From contig CAXKVV010000546.1 in assembly GCA_964058805.1 (NCBI GenBank), forward strand, positions 1 to 33,669: a DNA stretch of 33,669 nt, written 5' to 3'. The stretch comes from Schoenoplectus triqueter. Its lineage: Eukaryota > Streptophyta > Magnoliopsida > Poales > Cyperaceae. The notes under the pieces are model-generated. The model was given only the letters and a program-made list of their open reading frames with translations, was not told where the DNA came from and did no database searches. The position numbers were made by a program, and so were the translations under genes. Every line of letters starts with the position of its first letter. Position 1 is the first letter of the stretch. Below, one piece after another: positions 11,291 through 23,426 of this stretch.

Positions 11291-11763
11291 ACGTAGAGCA
11301 GCGGAACATGAGAATTACATTTTTTTCCCTTTCAAGCCTATGCTCTAAAACATTATCGTGTTAAATGTTCTTTTAAAAGGAAAATTAGTAACTGCAAATC
11401 AGCAAAAAAAACTATATCTGTACGCAACATTATTTCCTAAACATACAAAGGACTGTTCTATAATATTATTAGCCTTATATAAGAAAAGTGATAAGCCATA
11501 AAAGCAATTTTACGAGAACGTCGAGAAGAAATTAGAAATTTAAATTAAATTTTATACGGGATTAACATATAGTATCCCAGTTTAAATTTGTAAAACCTAT
11601 TTTATAACTTGAAATATTGTGAAGTTGGGATCAAACTGATAATGATTTAGTATATATTTCAAATATGTTAAGTTTTTCATGTAGATAATAGTCAGATATT
11701 TCACACGTAATAATGTATATATTTTTGCTAAAATGAAACAAAGCACACTAGATTACTAATAAT

Positions 11764-12041
11764 CAGGGGCGGAGCCAGCTTATAAATAGGGGGTGAAATT
11801 TTTTGGATAGGTATAATATTATAATTATTTTAAAAGTTAAGTATATTTTTATATTTATTTATAATGAAAGTATAATATTAGAGATGTATTTTTGAAGCTA
11901 CTTTTTTAAAGTAGAACATGTTTTCAAAATTTTTTTCAGAATTAGGCATATTTTTAATAATTCTTTTGAATCACAAGTATATTTTTGAAATTTTTTTAGG
12001 AAATTAATTGGCCCCTTTACCAATATATGACTCAGCCCCTG
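11764..12041. mobile_element. hAT-like MITE, 278 bp
   Basis: Ends are CAGGGGCGGAGCCAG and the complement of CAGGGGCTGAGTCAT. Flanks CTAATAAT (11756-11763) and CTAATATC (12042-12049) look like an 8-bp duplication with two changes. CAGGG ends are characteristic of hAT elements. Confidence 0.72.
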
Positions 12042-13996
12042 CTAATATCCACCTCTATTTATGTATTAATTTTGCAAGTGATACATATTCCATGAAACTG
12101 GTTGAATTACCTTTTTATTATGTCATCTCACATTCATTGTTGATTTTTTTTTTGTTTCTTTTTATCTATGACCAAATGATTGATACATCTTTCTTTCTAT
12201 ATATAAAAGTGTACTTATTGCATATAAGGTATCATACGATTTTTTTTGTCTTCATAAATTGAGATCTTTTTGCAACTAATTGTGTTGTCCTTAGTTTCAT
12301 ATAGTATATTTTGGAGAAAAAAATATTAATTTGTTTTAAGAATATCACATGTAAATTTGCTTACAAAGTTTTCTATTTTAATTTATTTATATTGAATTAA
12401 TATAATCGTGGGACAATGTTTGAAACATAACCATAAATAACCTAGTTTTCAAATAATTGAAAGCGTCCAAATCTGCTTTCATGGCTGACTACAGTACTAG
12501 TGCTCAATTAATTTCTTCATAGTTGCTTTATCAGTTAAATTTAAATTTGGTCAAAGAGTTCTTTCGTCCGTAGAAATGAAGCTTTTTCTACGTTGCAACA
12601 ATGACACATTGTGCAATATTATCTTTCCATGAGCTTTGCAGTATCACCTGAGTGGTCCCTATTAGACTACTTTAAACTTTAAAGGAGAAAACATGTGATT
12701 AATCTTCATTAAAAGGTGAATATAAACATTAACTTAAAAAAAAGAGTTCAAAATATGAGATTCACATTGCTCAATGGTATAATAATAAAATTTAATATTA
12801 CCAAATGTAAGAAAATACTAGCAGGAGCCCCAAATTATTGCTTAATCTAGTTCTTATTGGAATATTGCTGTAATTAAATCTAGTTCTTATCAGAGAAATA
12901 CAACTGATTTACCATAAATTTGTCTCGAGTTTGTGAGACAAATGTTATTTTTAAGAGGGACCGAGTAAGAAGTGCTGTTCACAAACTTCAATTTTGAGCC
13001 GTCTGATCAAGATCGGACCATTCCTGTGCTAGAGTCCAATAAATCCTACAGTGAAGCCCTTGCTCTCTGTTGCTCAGCTGCAGCTGCGTTTACAAGACCT
13101 GGCAAAGGCAATAAGCCTATAAGCTATAAATAACTAATCTTATCCAATGCAATGCAAAAGCAAACTGTAGTCTGTAAATAGCATATATTATGAAATTTTG
13201 CTCTGGATCTAGCTGACCCGCTTGTCTGAAGGCCCACAATGGGGTCCACGGGCCCACAAAGTCACAGGGACCTCCTCCAATTAACTAACATTACTTTTCT
13301 CAATACAGGATCAGGACATGGAGTTTAGTGGGACCCACGCTACGTCGATAGTTTAGCGCTGGGCCTGGGGGGGAGTGCCGAGTTCAGACTCGATTCTCTG
13401 TTGCATGTTTATTCACGGAAGGTATAACAGGTCACTGACATATATTCCCTGTCACATTGCTACCTCCAAATACTTAAATCGCTCTGCCCTCTCACTGACA
13501 TTTATTCGGTTATGACCCGTTGTATATATGTCAGCTCATTTTACGGCACAAAAGATCTGGATGGGATCGTGCACAATCTCCTATGGCAAGCGCAAGCGCA
13601 AGGCCATTGGCCAGTCCAAGGATCCCGCCTCGAAAAACTAATTTAGGGAACATTAATTTAACTAATCTCTTTTGCTAATTAAATAATGATCATGATTGGA
13701 GAGGTCACCTTTGCTTAAATTTGTTATCGCCTGCTCCGTTTTGTTTTAAGCATGAAAGTGAAAGCAGCTCACGCTGTGCCAAGGAACTTTCAGTGTACAG
13801 GAGATTTGTTATCAATGGGCTTCATGCGAGTTGTGTTCTTAAATTTACTTTAATGTCAAAGGAGGCCAGAGTGCAGATACCGAAATTGATACATCGATAC
13901 GGACTTCATTATCCATGTCGAATAAGTTATTATTTAAAATAATAATTTTATTATGTGAATTAATTCATTTTGTATACTATTATTGTCATTTACTTC
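12042..13996. other. Intergenic, no gene recognised
   Basis: The ORFs at 12008-12262 and 13721-13942 have no recognisable domain. A GC-richer patch at about 13000-13640 has a TATAAATA motif near 13124 and CAGCTGCAGCTGC near 13078, but no coding follows. Confidence 0.55.
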
Positions 13997-14279
13997 TGTT
14001 GAGATTTGCCAATGAGAATTGATTGTTGATGGAAAGTAATTTTATTATTTGCTTTTCTCATAAAAAGAAAGGAGATCGGTACATTGCATATATATACCGT
14101 GCATGTATAAATGATATCATTCCATACCAACAGTATTTTAATGGTAAAAAAGAAAAAAAAGGTTGTAGCGGTACTGAGTATTGCTCTCCATAAAACTTAA
14201 TGGACCAATGATGTTAATGTTTATGGCTTTGAGGCTCATAATCTCTAATTAATTTCATTTGAGCTTGATATATTCAACA
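13997..14279 (-). repeat. 3' LTR of the copia element
   Basis: It matches the 17.6-17.8 kb LTR with shared ends and shared blocks such as AGTAATTTTATTATTTGC. The adjacent CTCCCCCTCAAAC (14280-14292) is the complement of a polypurine tract, as expected beside a 3' LTR. Confidence 0.92.
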
Positions 14280-14419
14280 CTCCCCCTCAAACTAAGGTTA
14301 TAAATATTGATCAACCCTAATTTGTTTGAATTCTCTTCAAATGGTTGTGGCCCGAGTCCTTTTGTAAAAATATCCGCCAACTGATCTTTATTTCTTACGA
14401 ACAGTGTTTCATTTTTTTC

Positions 14420-14608
14420 TTACAACTTCTCTCGTATGAAGTGACAATCCACTTTAATATGTTTTGTTCGTTCGTGAAACACCGGATTAGATGCAATTTG
14501 ACGTGTGGCTTCATTGTCACAATACATCTTCATAGGTTCTCGTGTGTTTATCCCTAGCTCCATAATGAGTTGCTTGATCCATATCAATGCGCTTGTCGTT
14601 GTTGCCAT
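14420..14608 (-). pseudogene. copia RNase H remnant
   Basis: Sixty-two open codons hold YCDNEATRQIASNPVFHERT then KHIKVDCHF, the conserved C-terminal RNase H block of Ty1-copia (usual form CDN.A...A.NPV.H.RTKHI). Upstream the frame is lost; the domain start lies near 14700 in another frame. Confidence 0.85.
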
Positions 14609-14788
14609 AACACGATATTATGCCTCGGTGCTTGATCATACTATGACATTTCGCTTCTTGTTTTTCCTTGTGATCCGTATCAATGCGCTTTCGGCCCAAT
14701 CTGTATCGGCATAGCTACATATTTCGTTAGAGTTATTATTTCTCATTCAAATCCCCTTCCTGGGAGTATCTTTTAAATACCTTAAGAT

Positions 14789-15900
14789 TCAGTTTATGGC
14801 TTCAAAATGCAGTCTTCTAGGCGCATGCATAAACTTACTAATTTTACTTCTTGAAAAAGAAATATCGGATCTTGATACTGTGAGATAAATTAATTTCTCA
14901 ACCAACCTTTGAAATTGATTTATATTCTCTAATTGTTCACCGTCCTCGGTATTTAATTTGTTCTTACTATCAATTAGGGTAGATGTTAGTTCGCACTCTA
15001 TTTTTTTATTTCTTTTAATAAATCTAGGGTACACTTCCAATAAAAATTCTTTTGGGTGAGTGTGCAATTTCAATTCCTAAAAAATATTATAAAAGTCTTA
15101 AATATTTGATGTCATTTTTTCCTTTAATTGTGCTTTTACCTTTTTATTTCCTCCATGTTATTATCAATTATTATTATATCATCAATATTTACTAATACTA
15201 TTATCTTAATACCATTTTTTTTACTTTAGAGAATAAAGAGTGATCGACATTGCTAATTTTAAAATTATAAGAGAGTAGATGAGAGCTTAGCTTGTTATAT
15301 CATGTCGTGGGGGTTATTTAATTCTGTAAATTGACTTTATTAACTTACACACTAAGTTTGTTTTGTTCTCTTGAGCATGTCCGGGTGGTAACGACATATT
15401 CACCTCATCCTCAAACGTGCCTTGAAGAATATTTTTTTTTTACATCCATTTCATATAGACTCCATTTTTGGTTTACCGTTATGGATAATAAAATTTGTAC
15501 GGTGTTCATTTTTATCACGGGTGCAAGCATTTCTTAGTAGTCAATTACATAGGTTTAAATGTAGCTTTTGGCTACTAATCCGTCTTGTGCCATTCAATGT
15601 TATCATTGCTATGAAATTTTATTTTTTATACTCATTTTCACCGTACGATTTTTTTTTTCATTTGGTAGTTGAACTATTTCCCATGTCACATTTTTTCCAG
15701 CGCATTGAGTTGGCTTAAGGCTTTTTCAAAATTAGTTGGTTCTTTTTCCTTTCCAATTGAGGTCAAGTAAGCCTTATATTATTTTATAACATTTTCATAT
15801 GATAGAAAGTTTTTGATTTGGTGTATTACCTTGTAAGTGATGAAGTCTCGTAATCTTGTTGGTTGTTGTGATATATGTGTTAACCTTCGTAATGGGTTCA
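14789..15900 (-). pseudogene. copia reverse transcriptase remnant (broken)
   Basis: About 15800-15870 on the minus strand encodes a SQQPTRLRDFITYKV block, the linker found before copia RT. At about 15160-15230 the catalytic loop reads LVNIDDIIII where active elements have YVDD, so the first residue is altered while both Asp remain. 14789-15073 keeps a 94-residue open stretch with YLTVSRSDISF and FMHAPRR, the RT thumb/connection block. The fingers and palm between about 15250 and 15690 are hard to recognise. Confidence 0.78.
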
Positions 15901-16199
15901 GAACATCCCTATTCTCATTTTTCTTCACTTACCACCTCTTCTTGAGATATTTTATTTCCAATTTTATTTTCATTCTCATCCAATGTTTCTTCAATAGTTT
16001 GAGATGAGTAATATAAACATGAAAACACATTCAAATTTTCTTGGTTCTTAATTTCTTTTTCCAATTTAAAATAAAGTTCATCTTCTTGGAACGTTACATG
16101 TGTCGAGATGTAAAATTTATTTTGGATTGCATTATAATATTTATGCCCCTTCTTTTTTTGATAAATATCCCAAGAAGATCGTCTTAATAGAAGCGTAAT

Positions 16200-16900
16200 T
16201 CAATTTGTCTTGTTTATTTTTATTCACAAACAAGTGCATCCAAACACCTTTAAGTGATTGATGTTATTTTTTCTTGATAAAGGATTTCTAGCGGACTTTT
16301 ATAATTTAAGTTAGCACTTGACAATCTATTTATCAAATATGCTGCGGTGAGAATGACACCAGATCAAAATTCTTTTGGAATATTATTTTGAAAAAGAAGC
16401 ACTCTTGTGACTCCTAATAAATGATATATTTTTTTTCTATCCGACACTCCATTTTGTTCAGGTGTATATACACAAATAGTTTGGTGTAAATTTTCTTTTT
16501 CTTCGAAAATATTTGTAAATTTTTTATTTATGAATTTCGTTCCATATCGGATCTAACAATCTTAATTTTGGTATCAAATTGATTTTCCACATAGTTATAA
16601 AAATCAATAAATTATGAGAAATTTTCTCTTTTGCTTTTTAGTACTATAACGTTCAAAAAAGTCATCAATAAATATGATAAAATATTTATAGCCAGTTCAA
16701 CCTCAAACATTCGAATGAATTAACTCAAATGATTTTTAGCTTTTATAATTGGATAAGGAAAGGGTAATTTTGTATGTGTCCATAAAATGCATACTTTACA
16801 CCTATCACAATTAATATTTTTAAAATTAAAAATATATTTTAAAATTTTGTCGGATGGATGGTCAATTATCTTGTGCCAAAGAGTGCTTAACTTCTCCTTT
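16200..16900 (-). pseudogene. copia integrase remnant (broken)
   Basis: Reading the minus strand in shifting frames: WHKRLGHPSDKIL and a CDRCK zinc-finger part (about 16795-16880), YTPEQNGVSD (about 16440-16475, the TPQQNGV-type integrase motif), and FWSGVILTAAYLINRLSS (about 16315-16375). The pieces are in the right order but are split by stops and frameshifts. Confidence 0.75.
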
Positions 16901-17033
16901 CTTGTTGCAAAAAAAATGCATTTATCTTCATTTATACAATAAAATCTATTTACTAAAAATTCTTTACCAATGACATTCTTCGTTTTCGATTCTTGAAAAT
17001 TTTTGTTTTTTCATGAAAAGATAATTTCACAAT

Positions 17034-17480
17034 TTAATTCTTACGTAATTTTACTAATGGACAATAAATTTTTGGGCAATTTTGCACATACAAGACATTT
17101 GAAAATTTGTGGGAAAATAATTCAATTGAACAACTTCCAATGATTTTTACTTTTTTCCCATTTACAACGGTTACAAATTGGTTGGTGTTCCAATTTGTAA
17201 AATTATTTAGCAAGTTTTTATTTCTCATGATATGATCCATTGCACCCGAATCGAGAATCCAATTTTGTTGTGAAAATTTTGAAGTAAGGTTAACAATAAT
17301 ACTAGAGTTTTTTTGATGGATTTTGCTTGAGCATCATGGATAGCTGCTGCATAAGGTGCCACATTTGATCATGGTCGGGTTCACCTATTTGAGAAGTCGG
17401 GTTTGACGCTGGTGTTACTTGAGCCCGAGTGTAATCCGCAATCTCATTCGCTGCCCCGAAACTTGCTACCCCCAAAATCC
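17034..17480 (-). pseudogene. copia gag tail, aspartic protease and start of gag-pre-integrase domain (broken)
   Basis: The minus strand at about 17243-17272 reads NWILDSGAMDH, the copia protease active-site block with DSGA. Downstream, 17034-17240 continues with VTVNGKK-type and SNVLY blocks typical of the segment after the protease; one expected Pro is replaced. Upstream, about 17310-17465 gives a gag C-terminal-like open stretch (residues QMWHLMQQLSMM) ended by a TAG before the protease. No gag zinc knuckle is seen. Confidence 0.8.
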
Positions 17481-17533
17481 TCTTTTCCTTTCTTGGTTCT
17501 TCTCGTGGCTCTCCCTGTTTGGAGAGCGGGTCA

Positions 17534-17553
17534 TGAACCTGGCTCTAATACCA
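17534..17553 (-). other. tRNA-Met primer binding site of the copia element
   Basis: On the minus strand this reads TGGTATTAGAGCCAGGTTCA, one change from the common plant copia primer site TGGTATCAGAGCC. It touches the 5' LTR with no spacer. Confidence 0.88.
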
Positions 17554-17833
17554 TGTTGAGATTTATGAATTGAAAATTGATTAATGATGGAAAGTAATTT
17601 TATTATTTGCTTTTCTGATAAAAAAAGGAAATCGGTACATTACCTATATATATTGTACATGTATAACGGTACCATTTTGTACCAACGGTATTCTAACGGT
17701 TAAAAAAAAGTTAATTTGTGGGTTATAGCGGTGTTGAGTATTGCTCTTCATAGAATTTAATGGGTCGATGATGATAATGCCTATGATTTTCATAATCCAT
17801 AATTAACACCATTTGAGCTTGATTTATTCAACA
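17554..17833 (-). repeat. 5' LTR of the copia element
   Basis: It starts TGTTGAG on the plus strand and ends TTCAACA, and pairs with 13997-14279 along its length. It abuts the primer site directly, which fixes it as the 5' LTR of a minus-strand element. A TATATATA box sits near 17645-17653. Confidence 0.92.
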
Positions 17834-20800
17834 ACTTTAAATGAGTTACATTTTATTTGAATAAAACAAAATGAAGGGGAAGAAAGGGAAAAAATTGAAT
17901 GAAAAGAGAAATTATAATATCTTTTATTCTCTTGTTTGATTCATCTTGTCAATCTCCTTTACATTCTAATTTTAAGATTAATGAAATAAAAGCTTAAGAG
18001 ATTATAAAAGATTAAATATGTAACCTCTTATTAAATTTACAGTCAAATAATAATAATAATGAAAATATTTTTCCTTCTCTTTCTCTCTATTCATCTGCTC
18101 TTCATTCAAATAAGACGTTATTTTTCATATTAGCATTATTGGAGTTGAATAATAAAAATACAATGTAAAATAAACTAAATAATAAAGTCAGAACATGAAT
18201 AATAAATTCTATGTCGATTTTGCTCTATAACATTTTCCAATGCAAAAGGGAGTTACAATTCGAACTAAGAGAATGGAGTAACCTTTTTAGAAAAAGTACG
18301 CGAGTTATCCATAAAAAGAAAAAAAAATGTTTAAAGTCAACTTCTATTATTTTGTTTGTCTTTATGCTTAAACTAAGTTATTTTTAGATATAGAAATAAA
18401 AACACCTAAATAGCTTTGAAATGCGAGAATTTCAAATCTATGATTTTTCACGAGGAGAATAATATCTCAACCTACTGTAAGTCTATAGCAGTAGTTTAAG
18501 AAAATGAAGATAAATTCATTTCATTAATGTACAAATTTATCCGTTCTTATTTAAACAAATGCCATCTTTATTTTTTATTATACTAACATTATTTTTTGAT
18601 ATTTTTTAATACAATCGTGTAAGTGGTGCAGCATATTAAGTACATACATGTACCATTTTTCAAGAAACAATAATCCGAAAATTTGATCAAGATGCACTTG
18701 ACTGAATATAACTTCTAAATTGAGAAATATTAATTGCTATATATTTTTTTGTACTTTGAATATTGGAACATATTTCTGTCCAAACCTCTGTTTAACAATT
18801 ACCACTCCCATAAAATAATGTATCTTCCAAATTTCTGGCGAAGCTGCGCATTATCGAGTTTATAAGTTTAAATAATAAATCCTGACAAACGTGAGCTGGC
18901 ATTCTAAAATTGCAAGGGATGTATCCAATCTAACACAAGCTGAAGATAAACTACACCCTGCTTATCATTATAATTTGAGCAATTTAATATTTATATATTT
19001 AAGTTGTGAGGTCCCCCAGAGATATGTTAAAGCAAGATCCTAAACTAGTGCACCCATGCATGCATTATTGCCATTTTGATCTAATAAACAATTAAAGTAG
19101 CCTTAATTCATTCCTAGATTGCACTCTGTCCCTTGTGCAAATACATAGATCCAAACAATGGAAATCCGATGCTGTCTCAGGAACCGGAAACTGGTACCGA
19201 ATTATGGCACACATTGCCATGGATAAGTGAGGATAACATCCATAGGTTGCCATAATAAATTATATACTGCGCAACATAGGATTAGAATCCAGTGCTGCGG
19301 AGGCAGCACCCATATTTAATTCCTAAGTTTTCTCTAGAATTTTATTACTTCGTAATAGCATATGGTACCAATCGTAGGAAAAGAAGAAAAAAAACACAGA
19401 AGGGCCCCGTTTAGTACAATTTTGGTCTTCTGCAATTACTGTTTGTGAGGTCGATGCATGTTCTGGTTTCTATTTGAGGCTTTGAGCTGAAATTTGTGGA
19501 AAAGGAACAGTTCAGTCTTTTTTTCTTCCGCTGAAAAAAATGATCTATACAAATTTGTTTTCAACATGTCAGTAAAAAAAATAACAATTTGACTGCTTTT
19601 TATTTTTTTTCATCAACAATGTCAAAAGTTTTTAAACAAACTCGCCATAAATATGATGTCAAATGCAAATGCAGAATGTGAAATATCTATCAAGAAAAAA
19701 ATACATGTGGATTTTCTCATCTAGTACGACATTTCAGTATTCTTGTAGCAACGTTCAATTGGACGTACATTGCTAGATGTTGTGGAAAAATTACATTGGT
19801 GTTAATTATTTATTCTTCTTTCCTGTTACTGTTTTTTTTAATCTTTTTCCAATCCATTGGATATATTTTAATTGGCATTTTTTTTGTCTATACCAATGTT
19901 ATTATCTTGTACAGATACATTTTTTTTCTGTTTTATGAAACCAGCAGATAATTTTCATACTAGATTTTATTGACAACTGAAATCATTGATAGTTTGGTTT
20001 TATGACAATAAAATAAACAAATGCACAATCCAATTGCAAATTGAAATTGATACTGAAAATGACGATAACAAATTTAACTTAATTGCAGAATATATCTTAC
20101 AAATTTAATATGTTGATAAAAACTAAAATGACAAAAAAGATATCCAGATTATAAACCAATTATAAGTGGCACATTACATGTATTTCAACACTTGTAGTAT
20201 CTTTTACTTAATTGTGTTCAATTAAAATTGAATTGATTTGAGAAATTTATCAAAATAATAAAAAAAAGGATTGGTGTTTAAGTGTTCTCCTCTCCTGGCA
20301 TTGTTTTGTTGTATCACTTAAAAATTTCCAATACTTATGTTTCTTTTCAAAACAACATTTTTGAATCCGATGTGAATTTATTGAGCCATCTCAGTCATAA
20401 TTACTAACGAAAATTGGGTTTAACTAAACAGTAAATATATTTTAACCCGATGCAAAGTGCTAGTTCTCTAATCTAAATTATAGAAACCAGCGTTAGCGAT
20501 GGCATGCGTACCTAAAATCAATGCTTCCATTCTCTTTCCGAAGCGATCATCAAAAGAGAAACAAAAAAGATCTCCTTTTAAAGCCAAGAAAAATTGAAAA
20601 TACCAATACAGTTCCCATAACCCGAAATCACTAGCACATTTCATTTAGGTGACCCAAACATGCACGGTATATTAGGACGGGTGCATCGTGCATGAGAAAT
20701 AAAGTGGCACAAGCGGAGGGGATGGGGGACACGGTACGCGTGCTCCGAAGCAATGACAAATTGCAACATATATGATCAAACGATCAAGGGAAAAAGAAAA

Positions 20801-21353
20801 CTATTTTAAAAATCTCCATTGTTTAGGAAATAGATTGTTGCTGTTCGTTAGCGTTTAACCATATCTATTGGGTTATTACTTTATCAGATTAAGTTGCGTG
20901 ATCCTTGTGGAATGGGAATAAAACATTCTAGTGTTTTTGTCGGTATTATGGATTAGGGAAAACTTCTAAAAAATTAAAATATATTTTATTATGTATGGTA
21001 TTTGATTTATATTTCTTAATAAATTATTTATATTATGATTTTATAAAGATATATAAATTTTATATTTATTTTTTTTAATTATTTATTTCGGATTTTTTAA
21101 ATGACATATTTTTTTTATGTGCAAACCTTCACTATTTTATAATTATCTTTAGAACTATCTTAAAAATATAAAAATACTTAAAAACTCTAAAAATAGAATT
21201 TTTTTGCATCTCAGCGGAATTTTTTATATGAAGAATTAATTAATTAATATAAATAAAAAATTTGAGCTGGAGGTATTTGCATCTCAGACTGAAGTCCAAA
21301 TATTTTCACGACAGTCAATCAAGAGAAAACACACTATAATAATTTGTACCTAC
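17834..21353. other. Intergenic, AT-rich, nothing supported
   Basis: About 3.5 kb with no long ORF, no paired terminal repeats and no RNA gene that I could see on either strand. One short TAA microsatellite occurs near 18047-18060. Confidence 0.6.
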
Positions 21354-21361
21354 TGTCAAAT

Positions 21362-21747
21362 GAGTAAGGATACATTGACAATGGATTATTTTGACAATCT
21401 TGACAATAAATTTCTAAATAAATACAAAAACTTTAAAAATAAAAAAAAGTTTATAGATGTGTTCTTATACGTATAGATTGATGGTCATTCAAATTTCATG
21501 CAATTTTATTATCGTTTGATAGTCTATCAAAGACCATTAAATTTTCATACAATTTGTAATGGTTCCAATTTAACGGTATTTGATGGACTATCAAAATGAT
21601 AATGAAATTACATGAAATTTGAATGACCATTAATCTAAAGGTAGAAGAATACATCTATATAATTTTTTCTATTTTTAAATTTTTTGTGTATTTATTTAGA
21701 CGTTCATTGTCAAAGTTGTCAAAATAAACCATTCTCAACCGATCCCT
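21362..21747. mobile_element. MITE family A, best-preserved copy, 386 bp
   Basis: An exact 8-bp duplication TGTCAAAT flanks it (21354-21361, 21748-21755). The arms are inverted: the left has ACAATGGATTATTTTGACAA, and the right complement has GAATGGTTTATTTTGACAA. Pairing continues almost to the centre, so the whole unit forms a hairpin. Confidence 0.85.
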
Positions 21748-21921
21748 TGTCAAATTATGCAATCTAGTTGAGGGCTGCTAAAAGCGATAGAAATTTGACC
21801 GGTGCCTTTAGAAAAAATAATTGTATTTATTGTTGTTATTGTCGAATCATGTACTCTGCATTCCGCCTGTCCTAATTTTTCCACCCTTAAAAGTCAAAAC
21901 TGAAATATTTAATTATTTATT

Positions 21922-21945
21922 CAACAACAACAACAACAACAACAC
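21922..21945 (+). repeat. CAA trinucleotide microsatellite
   Basis: About eight CAA units in a row, ending CACC. No gene context. Confidence 0.9.
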
Positions 21946-23088
21946 CATTAGTTTTTGCTACAATATAGAATTAATTGTAGTTGAATTACAAAAAATATAT
22001 CTGATACAATATCAAAATGGTTAAATTATATAAACCTTCATTGGTAGAACATCTAAATATTTAACAATGCGCATATAAATTTATTTATTTATTTTGTTAG
22101 ATTTTGAATTTGAAAGGTACAGTCAATGAGTCAAGTCACCAAATATTTCATTGTCCCACGGCCTCATGAGGAGACCTAATTAAAATGCAAGACGATGACA
22201 ACACCAAGTTGTGAAGTGGACATAGGCACTTGTATCACTGCACGTATGCTACCGCCTATAGCCGGTCGCTTCTCACAATTCAGTGAATTCACCACGCATG
22301 TTATGTTACTGTTCCAATAGTGGAAATATTATCATGTTTGCATTTCCAATATATTTGTCTAGTTATCAATTACCCCAAAAAAATAGTATAAACTTGTCTA
22401 GTCACAGCTACTACCCAGCATTATCTTTCTGCGAACTGCATCCACTTTGCTTCGAAGGTAAAATATCAAACAGTAAATTAATAAGTTTGACCTTTTTTTT
22501 AATATTAATTCAATAAAACAGCTCAGGACATATAACTTATTTTTACAACTCTGAAAAACCAAGTAAAATCTTGTGCGGAATCATCACTCAAATATGTTTG
22601 TACATGTGTAAAGGAGTTTATAATTAGTTAATTATATGTGGAAAATTATTCAGATAAAAAAGAGAAAACTAAAACTAATTTCATAAAAATTTATTTCTAT
22701 TATAGAAAATAACATATGAAAAAGCGCAAATCTTCTCCATTTAATTGAATATATATATACACACTAGCATAGCGTTTTTGTATGGCCAGGAGTACTTTCC
22801 CTTAATCATATCCATAACAGATTTAAAGCACGTTTGGTTTGGCTAAAGTTTCATTTCGCCATACCGCCGCACAGAGCATGGTGCATGATTTCTAATAGGA
22901 TGTGTCATGGAGAGAAGAAATTATGGGACATTGAACGAAGTCTTTTCTGCCTCACCAGCTCATGCGGTCCTGCAACGTATATTAAGATTTAGTTTTCTTT
23001 TTAAAAAAAAAATGTAAAACAATGTTGTTAAGCTAATGCAAGTCCTGCTTTCAATCCCACGAAAGTTATATATTGCGATTAAAATTTA

Positions 23089-23426
23089 GGGTGAAATCAG
23101 TTGACAATAGGTTATTTTGATAATCTTGATAATATATGTTTTTCTACTCATAGATTGATGATCATTTAAATTTTAAATAATTTTATTATAATTTGATAAT
23201 TCATCAAATACCGTAAGTTAGAATAATTATAAGTTACATAAAAATTTGATAGTTTTCATGAACTATCAAACGATAATGAAACTGTATAAAATTTGAATGA
23301 CCATTAGTCTATCAATCTAGATAAAAGAATATATTTATAATTTTTTTATTTAATTTTTTTTGTATTTATTTCAACATTCATTGTTAAGGCTTTCAAGATA
23401 ATCTATTGTCAACCAATCCCATCTCC
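23089..23426. mobile_element. MITE family A, copy with 8-bp duplication
   Basis: AAAATTTA flanks it exactly (23081-23088, 23427-23434). Left end GGGTGAAATCAGTTGACAAT; right complement GGGATTGGTTGACAATAG. The body aligns with the copy at 21362 with deletions. Confidence 0.8.

Larger units (their letters stand above)
13997..17833 (-). mobile_element. Ty1-copia LTR retrotransposon, gag-depleted and inactivated
   Basis: Two LTRs beginning TGTTGAG and ending CAACA bound the element. A 5-bp target duplication is nearly intact (ACTTC at 13992-13996, ACTTT at 17834-17838). The minus-strand order is 5' LTR (17554-17833), primer site complementary to tRNA-Met (17534-17553), short gag remnant, protease, integrase, reverse transcriptase, RNase H, polypurine tract (14280-14292), 3' LTR (13997-14279). 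This protease-integrase-RT-RNase H order defines copia rather than gypsy. The internal part is about 3.3 kb, shorter than usual, and only about 260 bp separates primer site and protease, so most of gag is gone. Many stops and frameshifts break pol. By eye the LTRs agree at roughly four of five positions, so the insertion is old. Confidence 0.92.

Noticed and set aside
14345..15718. Plus-strand ORFs across the retrotransposon
   Set aside because: They are antisense shadows of the minus-strand copia pol remnants and carry no own motifs.
20650..20760. GC-richer patch with GGGGATGGGGGACACGG
   Set aside because: Too short, no repeat structure, no ORF and no promoter context; not distinguishable from chance.
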